Positions 7,037 to 14,509 are shown, counted from the first letter of the stretch. The stretch: 14,735 bases of DNA from JAYZDP01 sp036337765 (GCA_036337765.1 JAYZDP010000039.1:1-14735); one strand, 5' to 3'. Numbers and translations: made by a program. The notes: a model not told the origin generated them from the letters alone.

Positions 7037-7071
7037 CGCGTCCGCCGGGATTCGGTTCAGCACCGTAGCGC

Positions 7072-7087
7072 GACCCGGAACCGGGTC
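7072..7087 (+). promoter_or_regulatory. Perfect hairpin in the leader of the H1-like gene
   Basis: GACCCGG at 7072-7078 pairs perfectly with CCGGGTC at 7081-7087 around a two-base AA centre; in RNA this would be six pairs with a GAAC tetraloop. It ends 20 bases before the chosen ATG. There is no U-tract, so it is not a terminator. CGGTTC at 7053-7058 can pair instead with GAACCG at 7078-7083, which would exclude the hairpin. Confidence 0.5.
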
Positions 7088-7107
7088 AAGAAATGGGGGT
7101 AATACCT

Positions 7108-7365
7108 ATGGCCGCAAAGAAAACAGCTAAGAAGAAGAAGGCAGCGCCGAAAAAGAAGGCTGCCAAGAAGAAGGTAGCCAGGAAGAAGGCCGCAAAGAAG
7201 AAGCCGGCAAAGAAGAAAGTCGCAAAGAAAAAGGCCGCGCCGAAAAAGAAGGCCGCCAAGAAGAAGCTAGCCAGGAAGAAGGCCGCAAAGAAGAAGCCGG
7301 CAAAGAAGAAAGTCGCAAAGAAAAAGGCCGCAAAGAAGAAGCGCAAGTCGGCCAAGAAGAAGTAG
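7108..7365 (+). CDS. Lysine/alanine-rich histone H1-like DNA-binding protein
   Basis: This 85-residue protein is made almost entirely of K, A, P and V in AAKKK, PAKKK and VARKK motifs. It resembles the C-terminal tail of eukaryotic histone H1 and bacterial Hc1/AlgP-type proteins. Such proteins are strongly basic and unstructured and bind and compact DNA; nucleoid binding here is inferred from composition. After MAAKKTAKKK come two 31-residue units (KAAPKKKAAKKKxARKKAAK and the rest), then a partial third and an RKSAKKK end. ATG 7108 is chosen because MAAKKTAKKK is the usual start and GGGGGT lies 7 bases upstream; ATG 7093 would add five residues. The AAG-dominated codon use is unlike its neighbours. 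It appears to be transcribed alone, with its own promoter region and terminator. Confidence 0.88.
   Translation: MAAKKTAKKKKAAPKKKAAKKKVARKKAAKKKPAKKKVAKKKAAPKKKAAKKKLARKKAAKKKPAKKKVAKKKAAKKKRKSAKKK
7138..7323 (+). repeat. 93-bp tandem duplication inside the H1-like gene
   Basis: Unit one (7138-7230) and unit two (7231-7323) differ at only three of 93 positions: two silent third-position changes and one Val-to-Leu change. A partial third copy begins at 7324. Near identity at silent sites points to recent duplication or ongoing homogenisation, so copy number may vary between strains. AAG-rich repeats of this type can also be collapsed or expanded by short-read assembly. Confidence 0.9.
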
Positions 7366-7418
7366 CGACCGTCGCTGAGCCGAGCCTTCCCGGCCTCTTC
7401 TCAGCACCGCATTGACAG

Positions 7419-7447
7419 GCCCCGGGCATCGCGCCCGGGGCTTTGTC
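7419..7447 (+). terminator. Rho-independent terminator after the H1-like gene
   Basis: A perfect 9-bp GC stem, GCCCCGGGC (7419-7427) with GCCCGGGGC (7433-7441), encloses the loop ATCGC and is followed by TTTGTCTC. GACA at 7414-7417 and TGTC at 7444-7447 could lengthen the stem. The T-run is short but follows the stem directly on the plus strand. The element lies between the convergent H1-like and TIM-barrel genes; on the minus strand the trailing bases are poor in T, so it mainly serves the plus strand. Confidence 0.8.
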
Positions 7448-7456
7448 TCGTTCAGC

Positions 7457-8323
7457 TCAGACGTCGCACAGCTCGACTGCTTCAGCGAGCGACTGCAGGG
7501 GGTCACGCGTCGGAATGAACTCCTGCGCGACGTAGCCCTGGTACCCCGTTTCCACGATCGCCCGCATGATCGGGGCGTACTGCAGCTCCTGAGTGTGGTC
7601 GAGCTCGTGACGGCCGGGGTTGCCGGCGGTGTGGTAGTGGCCGATCTTGTCGTGGTGATCCTGGATGGTTCGAATGACGTCTCCCTCCATGATCTGCATG
7701 TGGTAGATGTCGTAGAGGAGCTTGAATCTCTCTGAGGCAACGCGATCCACCAGCTCGACACCCCATGGCGTCTTGTCGCACATGTAGTCGGCGTGATTGA
7801 CCTTGGAGTTGAGAAGCTCCATGACGATCGTTACGCCTCGCTTCTCTGCCTGTCCGATCACCTGGCGTACCGCGGTGACGCAGTGCTCGAGGCCCACGTC
7901 GTCGGGCACACCGTTACGGTTGCCGGAAAACGTGATGACGTTCGGAAAGCCCGCATCGGCAGTCGCGTCGATGGCCTTGCGAATCGCGTCGAGGCACTCG
8001 CCGTGGTTGGCCGGATCGTTCAGCCCCTTGGTGATGCCGTGGGCGTTAGTCAGGGCACAGACGAGGCCGTGCTTCTTGACGGTCGCGAAGTCCTCCGGCC
8101 CCAGGAGCTCTACCGAGCGCAGACCCATCGCCGCCCCGGCCTCGCAGAGCTCATCGACCGTGAAGTCCCGAAAACACCATTTGCACACAGACTGATTGAC
8201 GCGGGCGTTGCGTACCACCTTCCGTGGCGATTGCGACCAAACGGGATGGGCCGCCGCGGCCAACCCCAAGGTCGCTCCAGCAAGCATCTGACGGCGGTCG
8301 AAGGTGTGTCGTTGTCGAGTCAT
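7457..8323 (-). CDS. Tat-exported TIM-barrel protein of the hydroxypyruvate isomerase / xylose isomerase-like family
   Basis: This 288-residue protein begins with a twin-arginine signal (R10-R11-Q-M-L, then the Ala/Leu segment GATLGLAAAAHPVWS). It is therefore probably exported folded to the periplasm. The rest is an AP-endonuclease-2-type TIM barrel. Metal-ligand positions of hydroxypyruvate isomerase-like enzymes are visible: Glu169 (VMELLNSK), Asp205 (LLYDIYHMQ), the GHYHTAGNPGR stretch and Glu268 (AQEFIP). The HTAGNPGR and YDIYHMQ motifs are those of Hyi/Gip. A standard Hyi is cytoplasmic; a Tat-dependent member suggests isomerisation or epimerisation of an extracellular sugar or keto-sugar. 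GGAAGG lies about 8 bases before the ATG. The MFS permease gene is 25 bases upstream on the same strand, so the two are likely cotranscribed. Confidence 0.9.
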   Translation of the reverse strand: MTRQRHTFDRRQMLAGATLGLAAAAHPVWSQSPRKVVRNARVNQSVCKWCFRDFTVDELCEAGAAMGLRSVELLGPEDFATVKKHGLVCALTNAHGITKGLNDPANHGECLDAIRKAIDATADAGFPNVITFSGNRNGVPDDVGLEHCVTAVRQVIGQAEKRGVTIVMELLNSKVNHADYMCDKTPWGVELVDRVASERFKLLYDIYHMQIMEGDVIRTIQDHHDKIGHYHTAGNPGRHELDHTQELQYAPIMRAIVETGYQGYVAQEFIPTRDPLQSLAEAVELCDV

Positions 8324-8348
8324 GTGCCCTTCCTTTCAAGATCTCGAA

Positions 8349-9671
8349 TCATGCGCTCGGCTCCGCCCCGGCCGCATCTACCGGCACCACGGCAGGGGCG
8401 CCCTCCTCGGTCTCGTCCCGAAACGCCAGCAGAAAGCCAACTGCGGTCGCCAGACCCACGAGCGCGAGAGTCATCCACAGAGAGGAGTAGTCCAGGGTTC
8501 CCCCGGCGGGGGTGAAGGACTCGGCGAGAAAGCCTAGAAACGGTGCGGCGAGAACCGGCCCGACACCGAGAATGATGATGCCGAAGACGGTCTGCGCCGA
8601 GTGGCGCACGTCTTCAGGAGCGAGGCGATCGACGTAAATGTAGGCAACCGCGAAAAAGCATGCGTAGCAGAACCCGTGCAAGGCCTGGCTCGACACGATG
8701 ACCCATGTCGGCAGAGCCGCTGTGGCAAAGATTGCGTAGCGCACAAAGTACGCCAACGCCCCGATGGTGACGACCCAGCGTACCCCGAGTCGCTTGAGCA
8801 AGAGCCCGACGCCGGCCATGACGGCAATCTCCGCGAACTGCCCGATCGTCATCGCAGGTCCGATCTGGCTGTCACGCAGGCCGAGGACATCGGCGAAAAA
8901 CGGCGCTGTCTGCATGAAGTAGATCTGGTGGATGACCGCGATCGGCAGGCTGGCGAGTACCAATACGGCAAAGGAGCGGTGGCGGAAGAGACGGAAGGCC
9001 TTCGCGAAGGCCAACTTCTCCACACCCTCCCTGCGCGGCGGAGTGTGCGGAAGAAGAAAGCAGAAGCCCGCATACCCGATCGATGTGACCCCTGAGAAGA
9101 CGAGCGCGTGGGCCAGCCGCGAAGTGGCGTCCGCCACCTCAGTGCCGGCGTAGAAGGGCGGCATCAGCTGCAGGCTGACGTCGGAGAGCAGCCAGACCGC
9201 CGGGAACAGCCAGCTCGCCGCGATCCAACCGATGGTTCCGTACACCCGGACGAAGGGAAACTCGCGATCCGGATCGTCGAGATGGGCAAAGGCCATCGAA
9301 TTAGTGAGTGCCAGGGTGGGGGTAAAGACCACGCTGTACAGCACTGAGAGCCAGAGCCAGGCAGCGAACGTGGTCTGAAAGGCAGTCCAGATCTTGATGG
9401 CGCCACCGAGTACGAGCAGCACCGCGAGGAAACGCTCGCTGGCAAAGTACCGGTCGGCGAACTGGCCGGCCACGAAGGGAGCCGACACCGCGCCGATCGA
9501 GCCTGCGAGACCGAGGATCCAGCCAACCTGACCGGGCGTAAAGCCGAGTCCACCCTCCGCCGAGGAAGCCTGGAGATAGCGCGCCAACACCGGAAGCCAG
9601 AAGCCCCAGACGGCATACTGCAGAAACATCATCCACGAGAGACGCTTTTTCACCGTCGACGAACTGCTCAT
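8349..9671 (-). CDS. MFS permease, nucleoside:H+ symporter (NupG/XapB)-like
   Basis: This 440-residue inner-membrane protein has about 12 hydrophobic segments. The N-terminal block (WMMFLQYAVWGFWLPVLARYL, then GFTPGQVGWILG) and the loop PFVAGQFADRYF resemble the nucleoside:H+ symporter branch of the major facilitator superfamily. Other supports are FPFVRVYGTIGWI, the central cytoplasmic loop around residues 200-220, and YIYVDRLAPEDVRHSAQ in the second half. The substrate is a small polar compound, perhaps a nucleoside or sugar; the neighbouring isomerase-like gene favours a sugar. ATG 9671 (MSSSSTVKKRLSWM) is chosen over upstream starts at 9725 and 9743, which would run into the divergent gene; a weak GGGAAAG precedes it. 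It is first in a two-gene minus-strand operon. Confidence 0.88.
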   Translation of the reverse strand: MSSSSTVKKRLSWMMFLQYAVWGFWLPVLARYLQASSAEGGLGFTPGQVGWILGLAGSIGAVSAPFVAGQFADRYFASERFLAVLLVLGGAIKIWTAFQTTFAAWLWLSVLYSVVFTPTLALTNSMAFAHLDDPDREFPFVRVYGTIGWIAASWLFPAVWLLSDVSLQLMPPFYAGTEVADATSRLAHALVFSGVTSIGYAGFCFLLPHTPPRREGVEKLAFAKAFRLFRHRSFAVLVLASLPIAVIHQIYFMQTAPFFADVLGLRDSQIGPAMTIGQFAEIAVMAGVGLLLKRLGVRWVVTIGALAYFVRYAIFATAALPTWVIVSSQALHGFCYACFFAVAYIYVDRLAPEDVRHSAQTVFGIIILGVGPVLAAPFLGFLAESFTPAGGTLDYSSLWMTLALVGLATAVGFLLAFRDETEEGAPAVVPVDAAGAEPSA

Positions 9672-9723
9672 ACGCTTTCCCAAGTCTCGTGAGGAGATGA
9701 AGCGCGGGTACGATACCAAGACC

Positions 9724-11373
9724 ATGACGAGCCCCCGCCGCACCGCCTACGACCAACTCGCCGCGCTCCAAGCGCGTGGCGCCCGCGCCAACCCCTACCG
9801 CGCGGGGCGTAGCAGGGCGATGGGTCGGCACGGCTGCGTGGCGTCCTCTCATCCGCTCGCCACCCTCGCCGGCCTCGACTGTCTGCGCACAGGCGGCACC
9901 GCAATGGACGCCGCCATCACCACCGCAGCGACGCTCGCAGTGGTGGAGCCGATGATGACCGGAATCGGTGGCGACGCCTTCTTCCTGCATTGGGACGCCG
10001 CTACCAAGGAGCTCACCGGGCTGAACGGCAGCGGCCGCTCCCCTGCCGCTCTCGAGCGTGACCACTTCGAGCGAGCCGGAATCGCCGAGATCGCGACCGA
10101 TTCCTGGGAGGCGGTCACCGTCCCGGGCGCGGTCGCGGCCTGGCATGCCGGCTGGGAGCACTTCGGAAGCAGGCCGTTCGCCGAGCTACTCGCCCCCGCG
10201 ATCGACCACGCGGAGGGAGGCTTCCCGGTCGGAGACGTCGTCGGCGCCGCCTGGCGCGCCTATGAGGATCGGCTGCGCCCGGACCGCCACGCACGAGCCA
10301 ACTATCTCGCCGGCGATGCCGCTCCCGGAGCTGGTTCGATCTTCCGCAGCCCCGAGCTCGGCCGCTCGCTGCGCGTCGTGGCGGAAGGGGGCCCTGAGGC
10401 GTTCTACCGCGGTCCGATCGCCGCCGAGATCTGTCGCTATTCGGAAGAGACCGGCGGGTTTCTCCAGCCGAGTGACTTCGCCGCCCACGAGTCGCGCTGG
10501 GTCGATCCGATCCAGACCACCTTCCGTGGCCACCGCATTGCGCAGATCCCGCCGAACGGGCAGGGCCTGGCCGTTCTCCTGATGCTCAACCTCCTCGAGA
10601 CCGCCGATCTGCAGGGAATGGGGCACTCCTCTATCGACTATCTCCATCACCTGATCGAGATCAAGAAGATCGCCTACAGCGACCTTCACCGTTGGGTCGC
10701 CGATCCCGAGCATGCCAACGTACCTGTCCAGAGTCTTCTCAGCGCCGAATATGCTGCCGGGCGCCGCACACTCGTCGACCCGCAAAAGGCCGCACACGAC
10801 ACAACACCAGGTAGTCCGAACGGGCATGACACGGTCTATCTCTCGGTCGTCGACGAGGCCGGCAACGCGGTGTCTTTCATCAACTCTCTGTTCGATGCGT
10901 TCGGTTCCAAGATCGTCGGCGGTGACACCGGGATCCTGCTACACAATCGCGGTTGCGGCTTCACGCTCCAGAGCGGGCACCCGAACGAGTACGGGCCCGG
11001 AAAGCGTCCGTTTCACACCATCATTCCGGGAATGGTCCTGCGCGACGACGAGCTGTACCTGTCGTACGGCGTCATGGGCGGCCCATTCCAGCCCCAGGGG
11101 CACCTGCAGTTCCTGCTCTCGCACCTGGAGTTCGGTCTATCGATCCAGGAGGCCATCGATCTGCCTCGCTGGCGCCACACCGAAGAAACGACGGTGCTCC
11201 TCGAGCATGGCACCAGCGAGAAGACCATGAAGGGACTCGAAAACCGGGGCCACGATGTGCTGCCCGCCCACGGCAGCGCCTTCGGGGGGGCGCAGGCCAT
11301 CCAGATCGGGCCCGACGCAACTCGCATCGGCGCCTCCGACCCCCGCAAAGACGGTTGCGCCCTCGCCTACTGA
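9724..11373 (+). CDS. Gamma-glutamyltransferase-family N-terminal nucleophile hydrolase
   Basis: This 549-residue protein is a member of the gamma-glutamyltransferase superfamily. It has an N-terminal GRHGCVASSHPLAT block, GGTAMDAAITTAATLAVVEP and MTGIGGDAFFL. The self-processing site is at H-D-T370-V-Y-L-S-V-V-D, where Thr370 would become the N-terminal nucleophile of the small subunit. GNAVSFINSLFDAFGS, GILLHNRG and RPFHTIIPGMV follow, as in classical GGT. No signal peptide is seen, so it is probably cytoplasmic, unlike periplasmic glutathione-degrading GGT; many relatives act on other gamma-glutamyl amides or acylated compounds. The start is uncertain: ATG 9724 lacks a Shine-Dalgarno but has TACGAT ending 9 bases upstream, while ATG 9697 has GAGGAG directly abutting it. 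The permease gene is divergent; a VOC gene follows after 47 bases. Confidence 0.92.
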   Translation: MTSPRRTAYDQLAALQARGARANPYRAGRSRAMGRHGCVASSHPLATLAGLDCLRTGGTAMDAAITTAATLAVVEPMMTGIGGDAFFLHWDAATKELTGLNGSGRSPAALERDHFERAGIAEIATDSWEAVTVPGAVAAWHAGWEHFGSRPFAELLAPAIDHAEGGFPVGDVVGAAWRAYEDRLRPDRHARANYLAGDAAPGAGSIFRSPELGRSLRVVAEGGPEAFYRGPIAAEICRYSEETGGFLQPSDFAAHESRWVDPIQTTFRGHRIAQIPPNGQGLAVLLMLNLLETADLQGMGHSSIDYLHHLIEIKKIAYSDLHRWVADPEHANVPVQSLLSAEYAAGRRTLVDPQKAAHDTTPGSPNGHDTVYLSVVDEAGNAVSFINSLFDAFGSKIVGGDTGILLHNRGCGFTLQSGHPNEYGPGKRPFHTIIPGMVLRDDELYLSYGVMGGPFQPQGHLQFLLSHLEFGLSIQEAIDLPRWRHTEETTVLLEHGTSEKTMKGLENRGHDVLPAHGSAFGGAQAIQIGPDATRIGASDPRKDGCALAY

Positions 11374-11420
11374 GAGACGGAGTAGGATCGCGTGCTCACG
11401 GCCGCAAAAAGGGGAATCCG

Positions 11421-11825
11421 ATGACCATCGCACTGACCAAGGATTCGATCGATCTCGGCATCGTCGTGCGCAATGCGGACGCATCACTGGCGTTCTACCG
11501 AGACACGCTCGGCTTCCAAGACAACGGCACCATGCCGATGCCGGGCGGCGGCACCATGTACCGTCTGATGTGCGGCACTAGCCTTATCAAGCTCGTAGAA
11601 CTGGCCGAGGCTCCTCCCGCCCAGGCCCCGCCGGGAGGAATCGCGGGGGCCAGCGGCTACCGCTACTGGACGATCTCGGTGCCGAACCTCGACGACCTTG
11701 CCGCAGGCTGTGAGTCGGCCGGCTACAAGATCGCAGTCAGCCCCCGAGAGATTCGACCCGGCATCAAGATCGCCATGATCGAAGACCCTGACGGCAACTG
11801 GGTCGAACTATTAGAGACCTCGTAG
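11421..11825 (+). CDS. VOC family (glyoxalase-like) protein, possibly without a full metal site
   Basis: This 134-residue VOC-fold protein has two beta-alpha-beta modules: SIDLGIVVRNADASLAFYRDTLGF, then GYRYWTISVPNLDDLAAGCESAGY with the closing EDPDGNWVELLET. The last Glu ligand (WVEL) and a mid-chain Glu (KLVEL) are present. The two positions that usually carry His, at the start of each module, read Leu12 and Tyr/Trp (YWTI). Metal binding may therefore be weak or absent, and a binding or epimerase-like role cannot be told apart. The ATG is preceded by AGGGGA with a 5-base spacer. The gene lies between the gamma-glutamyltransferase and the acyl-CoA ligase, only 8 bases before the latter, so the three probably form an operon. 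Confidence 0.88.
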   Translation: MTIALTKDSIDLGIVVRNADASLAFYRDTLGFQDNGTMPMPGGGTMYRLMCGTSLIKLVELAEAPPAQAPPGGIAGASGYRYWTISVPNLDDLAAGCESAGYKIAVSPREIRPGIKIAMIEDPDGNWVELLETS

Positions 11826-11833
11826 TCGTCGCG

Positions 11834-13735
11834 ATGGCCAACTACGAGGAGGCCTACCGGAGATCTCGGGAGGACCCGGAGGGCTTTTGGGCCGAGGCGG
11901 CCGAGCAGCTCGACTGGGACCGGAAGTGGGATCGAGTGCTCGACCTGAGCGCCGGCGAGAACGGGAGTTGGTTCGTCGGCGGCCGCCTCAACACTTGCCA
12001 TAACGCGCTCGACCGCCATGTCGCGGCCGGCCGCGGCGACCAGATCGCCTTGATCTACGACAGCCCGGTGACCGACACGGTCTCGGAGATCTCCTACCGC
12101 GAGCTGCTGGCCGAAACCGCAAGGGTGGCCGGCGCCCTGCTGGGCCTAGGGGTCCAGACGGGCGACCGGGTCCTGCTCTATATGCCAATGATTCCCGAAG
12201 CGGTCGTCGCGATGCTCGCCTGCGCGCGCATCGGCGTCGTGCACTCGGTCGTTTTCGGCGGCTTCGCACCGCAGGAGCTGGCGACGCGTATCGATGACGC
12301 CGAGCCGCGGGCCATCCTGACCGCATCGTGCGGAATCGAGATTCAGCGTGTCATCGCCTACAAGCCCCTTCTGGACGAGGCCATCGAGCTCGCCCAGCAC
12401 AAGCCAAACCACTGCGTCGTGCTCCAGCGGCCGCAGGAGACGGCAACGCTCCAGGACGGGCGTGACCTGGACTGGAGCGAGTGGGTCGCCGATGCCGAAC
12501 CGGCCGACTGTGTCTCGGTCGACGCCACTGATCCGCTCTACATCCTCTACACCTCGGGTACCACTGGCATCCCCAAGGGAGTCGTTCGCGACAACGGCGG
12601 GCACGCGGTCGCGCTGGCCTGGAGCATGAAGCACGTCTACGGCATCGAGCCGGGCGAGGTCTTCTGGGCGGCATCGGACATCGGCTGGGTGGTCGGTCAC
12701 TCCTACATCGTCTACGCCCCGCTGCTACACGGCTGCACCACACTGCTGTTCGAAGGCAAACCGGTCGGTACCCCCGACGCCGGCGCCTTCTGGCGGGTTG
12801 CGGCGCAGCACCGTGTAGCGGCTCTGTTCACCGCCCCAACCGCCTTTCGCGCCATCAAACGGGAGGACCCGGACGGAAGCCTCCTAGAGCGCTACGATCT
12901 CGCCGAGTTCCGAACCCTCTTTCTCGCCGGTGAGCGGGCCGACCCCGACACCCTGCAGTGGGCGGAGAATCTGTTAGGCGTGCCGGTCATCGACCACTGG
13001 TGGCAGACCGAGACCGGCTGGGCCATCGCCGCGAACTGCATGGGCCTCGGCATGCAACCGGTCAAGCATGGCTCGCCGACGCGCGCCGTGCCCGGCTACG
13101 ACGTGCGGGTCGTCGACGAGAGCTGCAACGAGCTTGCCCGCGGCGAGACCGGCGCGATCGTGCTCAAGCTTCCCCTGCCCCCGGGGTGCCTCCCGACCCT
13201 CTGGCACAACCCCGACGGCTTCCAGGAATCGTATCTGGTCGAGTTCCCCGGCTACTACAAGACCGCCGACGCCGGCTTCATCGACGACGATGGCTACATC
13301 TTCGTCATGAGCCGCACCGACGACATCATCAACGTCGCCGGGCATCGCCTCTCTACCGGCGGCATGGAGGAAGTGCTGTCGGCCCACCCGGACGTCGCAG
13401 AGTGCGCTGTGATCGGAGTCGCCGACAACCTGAAGGGCCACGTACCACTGGGCCTGGTGGTGCTCAAGGCTGGGGTCGGCCGCGAACCGGCAGAGATCGT
13501 CGCCGAGTGTGTCCAGGCCGTTCGCGGACAGATCGGGGCAGTGGCCTCCTTCAGGGTCGCGACCGTCGTCGAGCGCCTGCCCAAGACCCGCTCGGGCAAG
13601 GTGCTCCGAGGCACGATGCGAAAGATCGCCGACGGCGAGGAGTGGCGGATGCCCGCGACTATCGACGACCCCGCGATTCTCGACGAGATCGCCGACGCTC
13701 TTCGCGAGCTCGGCTACGCCGGCGGCCCTACGTAG
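11834..13735 (+). CDS. prpE: Propionyl-CoA synthetase-type acyl-CoA ligase (PrpE/ACSS3-like)
   Basis: This 633-residue AMP-forming ligase activates a short-chain acid to its acyl-CoA through an acyl-adenylate. The acetyl-CoA synthetase N-terminal extension (FWAEAAEQLDWDRKWDRVLD) precedes the adenylation domain, with the P-loop Y239-T-S-G-T-T-G-I-P-K-G249, DIGWVVGHSYIVYAPL, and DHWWQTETGW for acyl binding. The small C-terminal domain has SRTDDIINVAGHRLSTGGMEE and the adenylation lysine K589 (TRSGKVLRG). Retention of 'SRTDDIINVAGHRLSTG' and 'DHWWQTE' is typical of the PrpE/ACSS3 branch and favours propionate over acetate; butyrate or a branched acid is possible. No methylcitrate or methylmalonyl genes are nearby. 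The ribosome site is weak. Its last 8 bases overlap the convergent methyltransferase gene. Confidence 0.9.
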   Translation: MANYEEAYRRSREDPEGFWAEAAEQLDWDRKWDRVLDLSAGENGSWFVGGRLNTCHNALDRHVAAGRGDQIALIYDSPVTDTVSEISYRELLAETARVAGALLGLGVQTGDRVLLYMPMIPEAVVAMLACARIGVVHSVVFGGFAPQELATRIDDAEPRAILTASCGIEIQRVIAYKPLLDEAIELAQHKPNHCVVLQRPQETATLQDGRDLDWSEWVADAEPADCVSVDATDPLYILYTSGTTGIPKGVVRDNGGHAVALAWSMKHVYGIEPGEVFWAASDIGWVVGHSYIVYAPLLHGCTTLLFEGKPVGTPDAGAFWRVAAQHRVAALFTAPTAFRAIKREDPDGSLLERYDLAEFRTLFLAGERADPDTLQWAENLLGVPVIDHWWQTETGWAIAANCMGLGMQPVKHGSPTRAVPGYDVRVVDESCNELARGETGAIVLKLPLPPGCLPTLWHNPDGFQESYLVEFPGYYKTADAGFIDDDGYIFVMSRTDDIINVAGHRLSTGGMEEVLSAHPDVAECAVIGVADNLKGHVPLGLVVLKAGVGREPAEIVAECVQAVRGQIGAVASFRVATVVERLPKTRSGKVLRGTMRKIADGEEWRMPATIDDPAILDEIADALRELGYAGGPT

Positions 13736-14486
13736 TCTTGTCAGGCCGACCCGGCTTTCCGAGAAGCGCCGTGATGATGCCGTGTAGCGTTCGCACCTCC
13801 TGATTGGTGACTTGCGCACGGGTGAAGACGTTGCGGATGTTGCGCACCAGCGACGGCCGCTTCTCCGGGACCTCGAAGAATCCCCCGGCGTCGAGTGAGG
13901 TCTCCAGCCGGTTGAAGAAGTTGTCGAGCTCGGCCTGGGTAGCAGCTCGCTCCCACTCCTTGACTCCCCGCAGCTTTGGGATCTCGGCGTGCTCGGCCAT
14001 GCGCCACTCGTAGGCCATGAGCAGAACCGCCTGCGCGAGATTCAGAGACGCGTACTCGGGATTCAGGGGCACGTGAACGATGCGGTGCGCCGCCACCACA
14101 TCGGCGTTATCGAGTCCTGCCCGCTCGGGTCCGAATAGCCAACCGACCTGCTCACCGGCCGTCGCGCGGCCTCGCGCCTCGAACGCGGCGGCGCGAGGGT
14201 CCAAAACCGGCTTGATCATGTCGCGTAGGCGAGCGGTGGTGGCGTAGAGGCAGGAAACATCGGCCACCGCCTCTGCGGTGGTGTCGAAGACCTCTATCGT
14301 CTCGAGCACGCGATCGGCACCCGCGGCCGAAGGCAAGGCGTGGGGGTTGGGCCAACCGTGGCGAGGACGCACCAGGCGAAGCCGGTCGAGGCCGCAGTTG
14401 AGCATCGCACGCGCCGAAGCACCGATGTTCTCGCCCAGCTGCGCCGCCACGAGGATGACGACGGGGCTTTTCGAATCCGATTTCAT
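13728..14486 (-). CDS. trmJ: TrmJ-type tRNA/rRNA 2'-O-methyltransferase (SPOUT family)
   Basis: This 252-residue SPOUT (trefoil-knot) SAM-dependent methyltransferase has an N-terminal strand VVILVAAQLGENIGASARAM with the NIGASAR motif (catalytic Arg26). The knot motif LFGPERAGLDN and the SAM-binding VPLNPEYASLNLAQAVLLMAYE follow. A helical C-terminal extension ends VRTLHGIITALLGKPGRPD, typical of TrmJ, which 2'-O-methylates position 32 of tRNAs. The order of motifs and the length agree with TrmJ rather than TrmL or RlmB. ATG 14486 is chosen; GTG at 14489 would add one residue. No good Shine-Dalgarno is seen. The gene is convergent with the acyl-CoA ligase, overlapping by 8 bases, and divergent from the kinase gene at the window edge. 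Confidence 0.92.
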   Translation of the reverse strand: MKSDSKSPVVILVAAQLGENIGASARAMLNCGLDRLRLVRPRHGWPNPHALPSAAGADRVLETIEVFDTTAEAVADVSCLYATTARLRDMIKPVLDPRAAAFEARGRATAGEQVGWLFGPERAGLDNADVVAAHRIVHVPLNPEYASLNLAQAVLLMAYEWRMAEHAEIPKLRGVKEWERAATQAELDNFFNRLETSLDAGGFFEVPEKRPSLVRNIRNVFTRAQVTNQEVRTLHGIITALLGKPGRPDKTT

Positions 14487-14509
14487 CACGTCGGCTGAGT
14501 ACGATGGCT

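Noticed and set aside
7086..7355. Phe/Ala-rich minus-strand open frame (AFFFATFFFAG pattern), looking like a membrane peptide
   Set aside because: It is the exact antisense of the AAG/GCC-rich H1-like coding repeats, lacks a ribosome site, and has no family resemblance.
10186..10827. Minus-strand open frame of 213 residues inside the gamma-glutamyltransferase gene
   Set aside because: It is antisense to conserved GGT sequence, with no recognisable domain.
12958..13819. Two open frames of 281 residues, one on each strand, over the end of the acyl-CoA ligase gene
   Set aside because: Both are shadows of a high-GC coding region; the ligase frame carries all conserved adenylation motifs, including the catalytic lysine.
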